Origin: JBCBCP01 sp039178165
GTDB lineage: Bacteria > Pseudomonadota > Alphaproteobacteria > Rhodobacterales > Rhodobacteraceae
DNA: 11,601 nucleotides
Direction of reading: 5' to 3'
Assembly: GCA_039178165.1 (NCBI GenBank)
Contig: JBCDFL010000103.1
Location: forward strand, 1-11,601
Both the position numbers and the translations under genes were made by a program. Within the stretch, counting starts at the first letter, position 1. Each line of letters opens with the position of its first letter. The notes beneath the pieces were generated by a model. That model worked only from the letters and a program-made list of their open reading frames with translations, searched no databases and was not told the DNA's origin. Of this stretch, positions 6,080 to 11,601 are shown in pieces.

Positions 6080-7620
6080 TGGACAACCTTCTTTCCATCG
6101 TCACCTTCACCCCCGCGCTGGCCGCGCTGATCCTGGCCGTGTTCTTGCGGGGCGAAGATGAAGCCGCGCAGCGCAACGCCAAGTGGGTCGCGATGTTCGC
6201 CACTTCGGCGACGTTCCTCGCCTCCCTGTTCATCCTGACGGGCTTCGATCCCGATGACACCGGCTTCCAGTTCCTGGAGGAAGGCACCTGGATCATGGGC
6301 CTCACGTACAAGATGGGGGTCGATGGCATCTCCGTCCTTTTCGTGATGCTGACGACGTTCATGATGCCGCTGGTCATCGCCGCGTCGTGGAGCGTGACGG
6401 AGCGGATCAAGGAATACATGATCGCGTTCCTGCTGCTGGAGACGCTGATGCTGGGCGTCTTCATGGCCCTGGACCTGGTGCTCTTCTACCTGTTCTTCGA
6501 GGCGGGTCTGATCCCGATGTTCCTGATCATCGGCATCTGGGGCGGGGCGAACCGCATCTACGCCAGCTTCAAGTTCTTCCTCTACACCTTCCTCGGCTCC
6601 GTTCTGATGCTGGTGGCGATGGTCGGGATGTATGCGGATGCGGGCACCACAGACATCACGCTGCTGCTGGCGCATGAGTTCAGCTTTGCCAGCTTCGATC
6701 TTCTGGGCATCCAGGTCGTGGGCGGCTTGCAGACGCTGCTCTTCCTGGCCTTCTTCGCCTCCTTTGCGGTGAAGATGCCGATGTGGCCGGTGCACACCTG
6801 GCTGCCCGACGCGCACGTGCAGGCGCCCACCGCAGGCTCCGTCGTGCTGGCGGCCATTCTGCTGAAGCTCGGCGGCTACGGGTTCATCCGCTTTTCCCTG
6901 CCGATGTTCCCCGTCGGCTCCGAGGTGATGACGCCGCTGGTCCTATGGATGAGCGCCATTGCGATCGTCTACACCTCGCTCGTCGCGCTGGTGCAGGACG
7001 ACATGAAGAAGCTGATCGCTTATTCCTCCGTCGCGCACATGGGCTTCGTCACCATGGGCATCTTCGCGGCGAACCAGCAGGGTGTGGACGGCGCGATCTT
7101 CCAGATGCTCAGCCACGGCTTCATCTCGGGCGCGCTGTTCCTGTGCGTGGGCGTGATCTATGACCGGATGCACACGCGCGAGATCGACGCCTATGGCGGC
7201 CTCGTCAATCGCATGCCGGCTTATGCGCTGATCTTCATGCTGTTCACCATGGCCAATGTTGGTTTGCCTGGCACCTCCGGCTTTGTGGGCGAATTCCTGA
7301 CGCTGATGGCGGTCTTCCAGGTCAACACCTGGGTCGCGGCTGTGGCGACGACCGGGGTGATCTTCTCGGCGGCCTACGCGCTGTGGCTCTACCGCCGCGT
7401 GGTGATGGGCGATCTAATCAAGGAGAGCCTCAAGTCGATCACCGACATGACCCGGCGGGAGAAGCTGATCTTCGCCCCGCTTGTCGCGATGACGCTGCTG
7501 CTGGGCGTCTACCCCGCGCTGATCCTCGACGTGACCGGCCCGTCCGTGGCCGCGCTGCTCGACGATGTGAACACTGCACTTGCGGCTGCTGAGGCGGCCA
7601 GCCAAGTGGCGTCGAACTGA
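6079..7620 (+). CDS. nuoM: NADH-quinone oxidoreductase subunit M (NuoM)
   Basis: NuoM (ND4 family) is the central antiporter-like proton pump of the membrane arm. The 513-residue protein has the normal length and about fourteen hydrophobic segments. The expected pathway residues are present: Glu141 in YLFFEAGLIPM, Lys232 in FAVKMPMWPVHTWLPDAH, and Lys263 in AILLKLGGYGFIR. The start at 6079 is supported by AGGAG (6067-6071) and by the family N-terminus. The same frame stays open upstream to 5830, but that part is inside nuoL and is not NuoM-like. The gene overlaps nuoL by one base. Unlike the other junctions, it is followed by a long spacer (7621-7794) before nuoN. Confidence 0.97.
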   Translation: MDNLLSIVTFTPALAALILAVFLRGEDEAAQRNAKWVAMFATSATFLASLFILTGFDPDDTGFQFLEEGTWIMGLTYKMGVDGISVLFVMLTTFMMPLVIAASWSVTERIKEYMIAFLLLETLMLGVFMALDLVLFYLFFEAGLIPMFLIIGIWGGANRIYASFKFFLYTFLGSVLMLVAMVGMYADAGTTDITLLLAHEFSFASFDLLGIQVVGGLQTLLFLAFFASFAVKMPMWPVHTWLPDAHVQAPTAGSVVLAAILLKLGGYGFIRFSLPMFPVGSEVMTPLVLWMSAIAIVYTSLVALVQDDMKKLIAYSSVAHMGFVTMGIFAANQQGVDGAIFQMLSHGFISGALFLCVGVIYDRMHTREIDAYGGLVNRMPAYALIFMLFTMANVGLPGTSGFVGEFLTLMAVFQVNTWVAAVATTGVIFSAAYALWLYRRVVMGDLIKESLKSITDMTRREKLIFAPLVAMTLLLGVYPALILDVTGPSVAALLDDVNTALAAAEAASQVASN

Positions 7621-7805
7621 TGTTGCTGCCGCTGCAGCTTAGCCCCAAGTCGACCGCGGGTGGCGTGGGACACGCCGCCCATGGGGGCGGTCGGCGCGTC
7701 GACACCCTGCGGGTGCCTGTGGGCGAAGCGGCGCGGATTGCCAAAAAACATGGCACGTGTTGCCACACAAAGACCTTCGTCAAGGAGCCGCATAATGGGC
7801 GCTGA
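7620..7805 (+). CDS. Candidate bridging small ORF between nuoM and nuoN (61 codons, unproven)
   Basis: A 61-codon frame starts at an ATG sharing a base with the nuoM stop (TGATG, 7618-7622) and ends at TGA 7803-7805, eleven bases into nuoN. The peptide (MLLPLQLSPKSTAGG...) has no recognisable domain. It has two adjacent cysteines (GTCCHTK) and several histidines. Ribosome-site quality at its start is poor. The frame covers the stem-loop at 7649-7695, and open frames of this length are common by chance in GC-rich DNA. The only positive argument is its placement: like the ORF at 280-459, it connects two nuo genes exactly where the normal overlaps are lost. Weakly supported. Confidence 0.18.
   Translation: MLLPLQLSPKSTAGGVGHAAHGGGRRVDTLRVPVGEAARIAKKHGTCCHTKTFVKEPHNGR
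7649..7695 (+). repeat. Compound stem-loop in the nuoM-nuoN spacer with an alternative fold
   Basis: GTCGACCGC (7649-7657) pairs with GCGGTCGGC (7687-7695), nine pairs with one G-T wobble. Enclosed in it, GGGTGGCGTG (7658-7667) pairs with CACGCCGCCC (7671-7680), ten pairs with one wobble around a GGA loop. CCGCCC (7675-7680) could instead pair with GGGCGG (7685-7690) around ATGG, so two mutually exclusive folds exist. A further CACCC/GGGTG hairpin lies at 7703-7715, and TGGCA/TGCCA at 7751-7765. No T-run follows, so a standard terminator is unlikely. An mRNA processing or stability role, or coupling to translation, is possible. Confidence 0.65.
7782..7787 (+). promoter_or_regulatory. Ribosome binding site of nuoN
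   Basis: AAGGAG lies seven bases before the ATG at 7795. It fixes the nuoN start there and argues against the upstream extension of the same frame to 7660, which encodes 45 residues unlike NuoN. Confidence 0.8.
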
Positions 7806-9234
7806 CCTTACAATCATCCTCCCCGAGATCCTGCTCGCCGTCTACGCGATGCTGGGCCTCGTTGGCGCGGTCTACACCGCGCAGGACCGCGCGGCTTCCG
7901 CCCTGACCTGGGCCACGGCAGCGATCTTTAGCGCCGTCGCCCTCTGGATCGGCCTGACGGGAGAGGGCACGAATGTCGCCTTCGGCGGCATGTTCGTCGA
8001 CGACGCCTTCGCCCGCTTCGCCAAAGTCGCGATCCTGCTGAGCGCGGCGGCGGTGCTACTGATGTCCGAAGGCTACATGGCCCGGCGCGGCATTCTGAAG
8101 TTCGAGTATCCCATGCTGGTGTCGCTGGCGGCTGTGGGCATGATGATGATGGTCTCCGCCGGGGACCTGATGGCCCTCTATATGGGGCTGGAGCTGCAAT
8201 CGCTCGCCCTCTACGTTGTGGCCTCCCTGCGCCGCGACAGCGTGAAATCGACCGAAGCTGGCCTCAAATACTTCGTCCTTGGCGCGCTGTCCTCGGGCCT
8301 GCTGCTCTACGGCGCCTCCATGGTCTACGGCTATACCGGCACGACGCTGTTCTCCGGCATCGTGACGGCGGCCAGCGATGATGTCTCCATCGGCCTATTG
8401 CTGGGCCTCGTGTTCCTGATGGCCGGCTTCGCGTTCAAGGTCTCCGCCGTGCCGTTCCACATGTGGACGCCCGACGTCTATGAGGGCGCGCCGACGCCGA
8501 TCACCGCCTTCTTCGCCACCGCGCCCAAGCTGGCGGCGATGGCCCTGTTCGCCCGCGTGATGCACGACGCGTTCGGCGGCGCGGTCGCCGATTGGCAGCA
8601 GATCATGGCACTTCTGTCTGTCTGCTCCATGTTCCTGGGCGCCTTCGCGGCCATCGGACAGACCAATATCAAACGGCTGATGGCGTTTTCGTCCATCGCG
8701 CATATGGGCTACGCGCTGATGGGTCTGGCCGCGGGCACCGTGCTCGGCGTGCAGGCGATGCTGGTCTACATGGCGATCTACGTGACGATGAACGTGGGCA
8801 CCTTCGCCTTCATCCTTATGATGGAGCGGGACGGCGCGCCCGTCACCTCCATCTCCGCGCTAAACATGTACGCGCGCCGCGCACCGGGTAAGGCGCTGGC
8901 GATGCTGGTCCTGCTCTTCTCCCTCGCTGGCGTGCCACCGATGTTGGGCTTCTTCGGCAAACTCTACGTGCTGCGCGCCGCTTATGAAGGGGGCCTGGCG
9001 TGGCTGGCCATCGCGGGGGTCATCGCCTCGGTGATCGGCGCCTATTACTACCTGCGCATCGTCTTCTTCATGTACTTTGGCGATCCCGAACAGCAGGGCC
9101 TGGACGAGGGCGGGCGCACGCCGGTCCTGTCGGGTTTGCTGGTCGCCTCGGCGGCGGTGATGGTGCTGGGCATCATCAACATGTTCGGCGTCGAGGGCGC
9201 GGCGGCGGCTGCGGCGGCGGCGCTCGTCAACTGA
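7795..9234 (+). CDS. nuoN: NADH-quinone oxidoreductase subunit N (NuoN)
   Basis: NuoN (ND2 family) is the antiporter-like proton pump nearest the quinone end of the membrane arm. The 479-residue protein has the normal length. The pathway residues are present: Glu133 in YMGLELQSLALYV, Lys158 in GLKYFVLGALSSGLLLYG, Lys215 in GFAFKVSAVPFHMWTPDVYEG, and Lys245 in ATAPKLAAM. The C-terminus ends in a run of alanines (EGAAAAAAAALVN), as commonly seen in GC-rich genomes. It is the last nuo gene. Its 3' end is followed by a 57-nt spacer holding a stem-loop, then birA. Confidence 0.97.
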   Translation: MGADLTIILPEILLAVYAMLGLVGAVYTAQDRAASALTWATAAIFSAVALWIGLTGEGTNVAFGGMFVDDAFARFAKVAILLSAAAVLLMSEGYMARRGILKFEYPMLVSLAAVGMMMMVSAGDLMALYMGLELQSLALYVVASLRRDSVKSTEAGLKYFVLGALSSGLLLYGASMVYGYTGTTLFSGIVTAASDDVSIGLLLGLVFLMAGFAFKVSAVPFHMWTPDVYEGAPTPITAFFATAPKLAAMALFARVMHDAFGGAVADWQQIMALLSVCSMFLGAFAAIGQTNIKRLMAFSSIAHMGYALMGLAAGTVLGVQAMLVYMAIYVTMNVGTFAFILMMERDGAPVTSISALNMYARRAPGKALAMLVLLFSLAGVPPMLGFFGKLYVLRAAYEGGLAWLAIAGVIASVIGAYYYLRIVFFMYFGDPEQQGLDEGGRTPVLSGLLVASAAVMVLGIINMFGVEGAAAAAAAALVN

Positions 9235-9243
9235 GCCGCCGGG

Positions 9244-9280
9244 TCCAGCTGAAATCCCCTCCGGGGGGAGTTTAAGTGGA
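9244..9280 (+). repeat. Imperfect stem-loop between nuoN and birA
   Basis: Bases 9244-9259 pair with 9265-9280 at 13 of 16 positions (one a G-T wobble), around a TCCGG loop. The top of the stem is CCCC/GGGG. It fills most of the only spacer between nuoN and birA. There is no T-run after it, so complete termination is unlikely. It may mark an mRNA processing point or partial stop that lowers expression of birA-coaX-rnj relative to nuo. Confidence 0.6.
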
Positions 9281-9291
9281 ACAGAGAAGCT

Positions 9292-10014
9292 ATGGGTGAT
9301 TTCCCCGATGGCGTTGATCGCCGTGTCTTGGAGACGGCCACCTCCACCATGGAGGAAGCCGCCCGCGCGATGCCCGTCCCCATGCCCACCTGGATCCTCG
9401 CTCTGCGCCAAACCGGCGGGCGCGGGCGCCGGGGCCGGGCCTGGGTCATGCCCGAAGGCAACTTCGCCGCGACGCTGGTGATGCGGGCGCAGGAACCGCC
9501 CGCGCAGCGTGCCCTGCGATCCTTCGTAGCGGCGCTGGCGCTGCGCGAGGCGATGGTCGCCGTGACGGGGCGCGAGGAGGCCTTTGCCCTCAAATGGCCC
9601 AACGATGTGCTGATGAATGGCGGCAAGGTCGCTGGTATCTTGCTGGAGGGGCTGCCCCAAGACCACCTGGCCATCGGGATCGGCGTCAACCTGGCCCATG
9701 CGCCAGCGGCGGAACAGGTTGAGGAACATGCCGTGCGCCCCGTCGCCCTTGGCGCGCCCGTGACGCCTGAGGCCTTCTTGACCCACCTCGCCGCCGCCTA
9801 CGCCCGCTTCGAGGATCAGTTTACCACCTACGGCTTCGCGCCCATCCGCACCGCGTGGCTCGCCCGCGCCGCGCGGCTGGGAGAGGTCATCACCGCCCGC
9901 ACGCCGCAGGCGGAGACGACCGGCACCTTCGCCGGCGTGGACGAGACCGGCGCGCTCGCGCTAGACACCGCCAAAGGCCGTGTGCACATCGCCGCCGCCG
10001 AGGTCTATTTCTGA
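9292..10014 (+). CDS. birA: Biotin--[acetyl-CoA-carboxylase] ligase, no DNA-binding domain
   Basis: The enzyme activates biotin with ATP and attaches it to a lysine of biotin carboxyl carrier proteins such as acetyl-CoA carboxylase BCCP. The 240-residue protein has the catalytic domain from its N-terminus: a TSTMEEA start motif (17-23), the biotinyl-AMP loop GGRGRRGRAW (42-51), KWPNDVL (101-107), GGKVAGILLEG (110-120) and IGIGVNL (128-134). A short C-terminal SH3-like domain follows (about 195-240). The N-terminal helix-turn-helix of E. coli BirA is absent, so it is a monofunctional ligase that cannot act as the biotin operon repressor. A purine-rich AGAGAAG (9283-9289) precedes the ATG. Only 12 bases separate it from coaX. 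Linkage of birA and coaX behind nuoN is common in alphaproteobacteria. Confidence 0.93.
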   Translation: MGDFPDGVDRRVLETATSTMEEAARAMPVPMPTWILALRQTGGRGRRGRAWVMPEGNFAATLVMRAQEPPAQRALRSFVAALALREAMVAVTGREEAFALKWPNDVLMNGGKVAGILLEGLPQDHLAIGIGVNLAHAPAAEQVEEHAVRPVALGAPVTPEAFLTHLAAAYARFEDQFTTYGFAPIRTAWLARAARLGEVITARTPQAETTGTFAGVDETGALALDTAKGRVHIAAAEVYF

Positions 10015-10020
10015 GGGAGG
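10015..10020 (+). promoter_or_regulatory. Ribosome binding site of coaX
   Basis: GGGAGG follows the birA stop codon directly and lies six bases before the coaX ATG at 10027. It supports this start and independent initiation for coaX within the shared message. Confidence 0.75.
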
Positions 10021-10026
10021 CCGCCC

Positions 10027-10800
10027 ATGCTGCTGGCCATCGATTGCGGGAACACCAACACTGTCTTCTCCATCTGGGACGGCACGGAATTCGTCGGCAC
10101 CTGGCGCACGGCGACCGAATGGCAGCGCACGGCGGACCAATACTACGTCTGGCTGTCGACGCTGATGAAATTGCAGGGCCTCGATGTGGAGGTCACGGAT
10201 GTGATCGTCTCCTCCACCGTCCCGCGCGTCGTCTTCAACCTTCGGGTCCTCTGCGACCGTTACTTCGGCACGCGGCCCTATGTCGTCGGCAAGCCCGATT
10301 GCCTGCTGCCCGCCTCGCCGCGGGTGGACGAGGGCACGCAGATCGGTCCGGACCGGCTGGTCAACACCGCGGGCGCCTACGACCGGTTCGGCGGGGATCT
10401 GATCGTGGTGGATTTCGGCACCGCGACGACCTTCGACGTCGTGGATCATGATGGCGCCTATGTGGGCGGTGTGATCGCGCCAGGCGTGAACCTCAGCCTC
10501 GAGGCGCTGCACAGCGCCGCCGCCGCGTTGCCCCATGTCGACATCTCCAAGCCGCAGGCGGTGGTGGGCACCAACACCGTCGCCTGTATGCAAAGCGGTG
10601 TCTTCTGGGGCTATGTCGGCCTCGTGCGCGAGATTTGCGCCCGGATCAAAGCCGAACGCGACCGGCCCATGCGCGTGGTCTCGACAGGCGGGCTCGCGCC
10701 CCTATTTCAACAATCCGAAGCGCTCTTCGATGCGTGGGAAGACGATTTGACGATGCACGGGCTGCTCGTCATCCATCGCTACAACAAGGAAAACTCATAA
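10027..10800 (+). CDS. coaX: Type III pantothenate kinase
   Basis: CoaX phosphorylates pantothenate, the first step of coenzyme A synthesis, in the cytoplasm. It belongs to the ASKHA fold, and the type III form is not feedback-inhibited by CoA. The 257-residue protein shows the phosphate-binding motif LLAIDCGNTNTVF (2-14, Asp6), the GPDR motif (107-110), the second phosphate motif VVDFGTATTFDVV (127-139, Asp129), GGVIAPGV (147-154) and the adenosine-site STGGLAPLF (219-227). All key positions are intact. It lies between birA and the RNase J gene, with gaps of 12 and 3 bases. Confidence 0.95.
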   Translation: MLLAIDCGNTNTVFSIWDGTEFVGTWRTATEWQRTADQYYVWLSTLMKLQGLDVEVTDVIVSSTVPRVVFNLRVLCDRYFGTRPYVVGKPDCLLPASPRVDEGTQIGPDRLVNTAGAYDRFGGDLIVVDFGTATTFDVVDHDGAYVGGVIAPGVNLSLEALHSAAAALPHVDISKPQAVVGTNTVACMQSGVFWGYVGLVREICARIKAERDRPMRVVSTGGLAPLFQQSEALFDAWEDDLTMHGLLVIHRYNKENS

Positions 10801-10803
10801 CAA

Positions 10804-11601
10804 ATGAGCAGTGAAAGACTGATCTACCTGCCCCTGGGGGGGGCGGGCGAAATTGGCATGAACGCCTACGTCTACGGCTACGGCCCCGCGGATGCGGAGC
10901 GCCTGATCGTCGTCGATCTGGGCGTGACCTTCCCCGATATGGACGGCACGCCGGGCGTGGACCTGATCCTGCCCGATATCGCCTGGCTGGAAGCGCGCAA
11001 GGACCGGATCGAGGGGGTGTTCATCACCCACGCGCACGAAGATCACGTGGGCGCAGTCGCGCATACGTTCGAACGGCTCGGCGTGCCGATCTATGCCCGG
11101 CCCTTTACCGCCAACATCGCGCGGCGCAAGATGGACGAACACGGCCATCCCGAAGAGGCCGTGCGCGTCACCGGCGCTTGGCCGGAGCAGGTGGCGGCGG
11201 GCCCTTTCAAGGTTGGCTTCCTGCCCATCTCGCACTCCATCCCCGAATCCGCGGGCCTCGTGATCGACAGCCCCGAGGGCCGCGTGATCCATTCGGGTGA
11301 CTTCAAGCTCGACCCGACCCCCGTTGTGGGGGAGGCGTGGGACCCCGAACTCTGGGCCGAGGTGGCCAAGGGCGGCGTCAAGGCGCTGATCTGCGATTCG
11401 ACCAACGTCTTCTCCGAAACGCCGGGCCGGTCGGAAGTCACCGTCGGGCCAGAGATCGAGGCGCTGGTGGCCGAGGCCAAGGGCATGGTCGTCGCGACCA
11501 CTTTCGCCTCCAACGTGGCGCGGGTGAAGACACTGGCGGAGGCGGCCAGCCGCGCGGGCCGCTCCGTCTGCCTGCTGGGCCGGGCCATGCGGCGGATGAT
11601 C
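10804..11601 (+). CDS. rnj: Ribonuclease J, N-terminal part
   Basis: The first 266 codons of an RNase J-type enzyme run open to the window edge. RNase J is a metallo-beta-lactamase/beta-CASP nuclease with 5'-3' exonuclease and endonuclease activity in RNA decay and rRNA processing. Visible motifs are LGGAGEIGMN (11-20), the zinc site HAHEDHVGA (76-84), SHSIPES (143-149, His144), HSGDFKLDPTP (163-173, Asp166), CDSTN (197-201) and the beta-CASP start ATTFASNVARVK (231-242). The missing C-terminus holds the rest of beta-CASP and the dimerisation domain (full-length members are about 550 residues). The ATG lies 3 bases after coaX. The likely ribosome site AAGGA (10786-10790) is 13 bases away, longer than usual. 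Codons 8-15 contain a run of eight G and a strong hairpin. Confidence 0.94.
   Translation, partial: MSSERLIYLPLGGAGEIGMNAYVYGYGPADAERLIVVDLGVTFPDMDGTPGVDLILPDIAWLEARKDRIEGVFITHAHEDHVGAVAHTFERLGVPIYARPFTANIARRKMDEHGHPEEAVRVTGAWPEQVAAGPFKVGFLPISHSIPESAGLVIDSPEGRVIHSGDFKLDPTPVVGEAWDPELWAEVAKGGVKALICDSTNVFSETPGRSEVTVGPEIEALVAEAKGMVVATTFASNVARVKTLAEAASRAGRSVCLLGRAMRRMI
10827..10847 (+). repeat. GC-rich hairpin and G8 tract at the 5' end of the RNase J gene
   Basis: CCTGCCCC (10827-10834) pairs with GGGGCGGG (10840-10847), eight pairs with one G-T wobble, around a TGGGG loop. It includes an uninterrupted run of eight G (10836-10843). It lies in codons 8-15, which encode the conserved LGGAGEIG motif, so protein conservation may explain part of it. 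In mRNA it could slow early translation, and the G-run is a possible slippage point. Confidence 0.45.

Noticed and set aside
7660..7794. N-terminal extension of NuoN into the spacer
   Set aside because: The added 45 residues are not hydrophobic or NuoN-like, and AAGGAG at 7782-7787 fits the ATG at 7795.
9292..10014. BirA acting as biotin operon repressor
   Set aside because: The N-terminal helix-turn-helix domain is absent; the protein begins directly with the catalytic domain.

Overview
This GC-rich window has dense, mostly overlapping same-strand genes and reads as part of an alphaproteobacterial chromosome, most likely Rhodobacterales/Roseobacter group. The assignment rests on three things: the nuo (respiratory complex I) gene order H-I-J-K-L-M-N with extra ORFs between the subunit genes, the attached birA-coaX-rnj trio, and the strong G/C bias at third codon positions. 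It is inference; no database search was possible. Every supported gene is on the + strand.

Layout: 1-283 is the 3' end of nuoH. A 172-nt structured spacer follows (284-455), then nuoI (456-950). Next comes a three-gene accessory block, joined by short overlaps: a carboxymuconolactone decarboxylase (CMD)-like protein (947-1336), a glycosyltransferase with a DxD motif (1329-2177), and a second CMD-like protein of identical length (2174-2563). Then nuoJ (2560-3162), a small predicted secreted cysteine-containing protein of unknown function (3162-3662), nuoK (3700-4008), nuoL (4013-6079) and nuoM (6079-7620). A second structured spacer (7621-7794) precedes nuoN (7795-9234). A 57-nt spacer with a long imperfect stem-loop leads to birA (9292-10014), coaX (10027-10800) and the 5' part of the RNase J gene (10804 to the window end).

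How the genes work together: NuoH, J, K, L, M and N are the membrane arm of complex I, and NuoI carries two [4Fe-4S] clusters in the hydrophilic arm. The key proton-pathway glutamates and lysines are present in K, L, M and N, so the complex looks functional. BirA (biotin ligase without a DNA-binding domain), CoaX (type III pantothenate kinase) and RNase J are housekeeping genes that appear co-transcribed behind nuoN. No mobile element, CRISPR array, tRNA or rRNA was seen, and no promoter or classical terminator can be called.

Most worth a second look: the CMD/glycosyltransferase/CMD block, whose two CMD proteins align without gaps; the secreted protein translationally linked to nuoJ; and the two longer spacers. 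Each of those spacers has a strong stem-loop and an open frame of about 60 codons that starts on the upstream stop codon and ends on or just past the downstream start codon.
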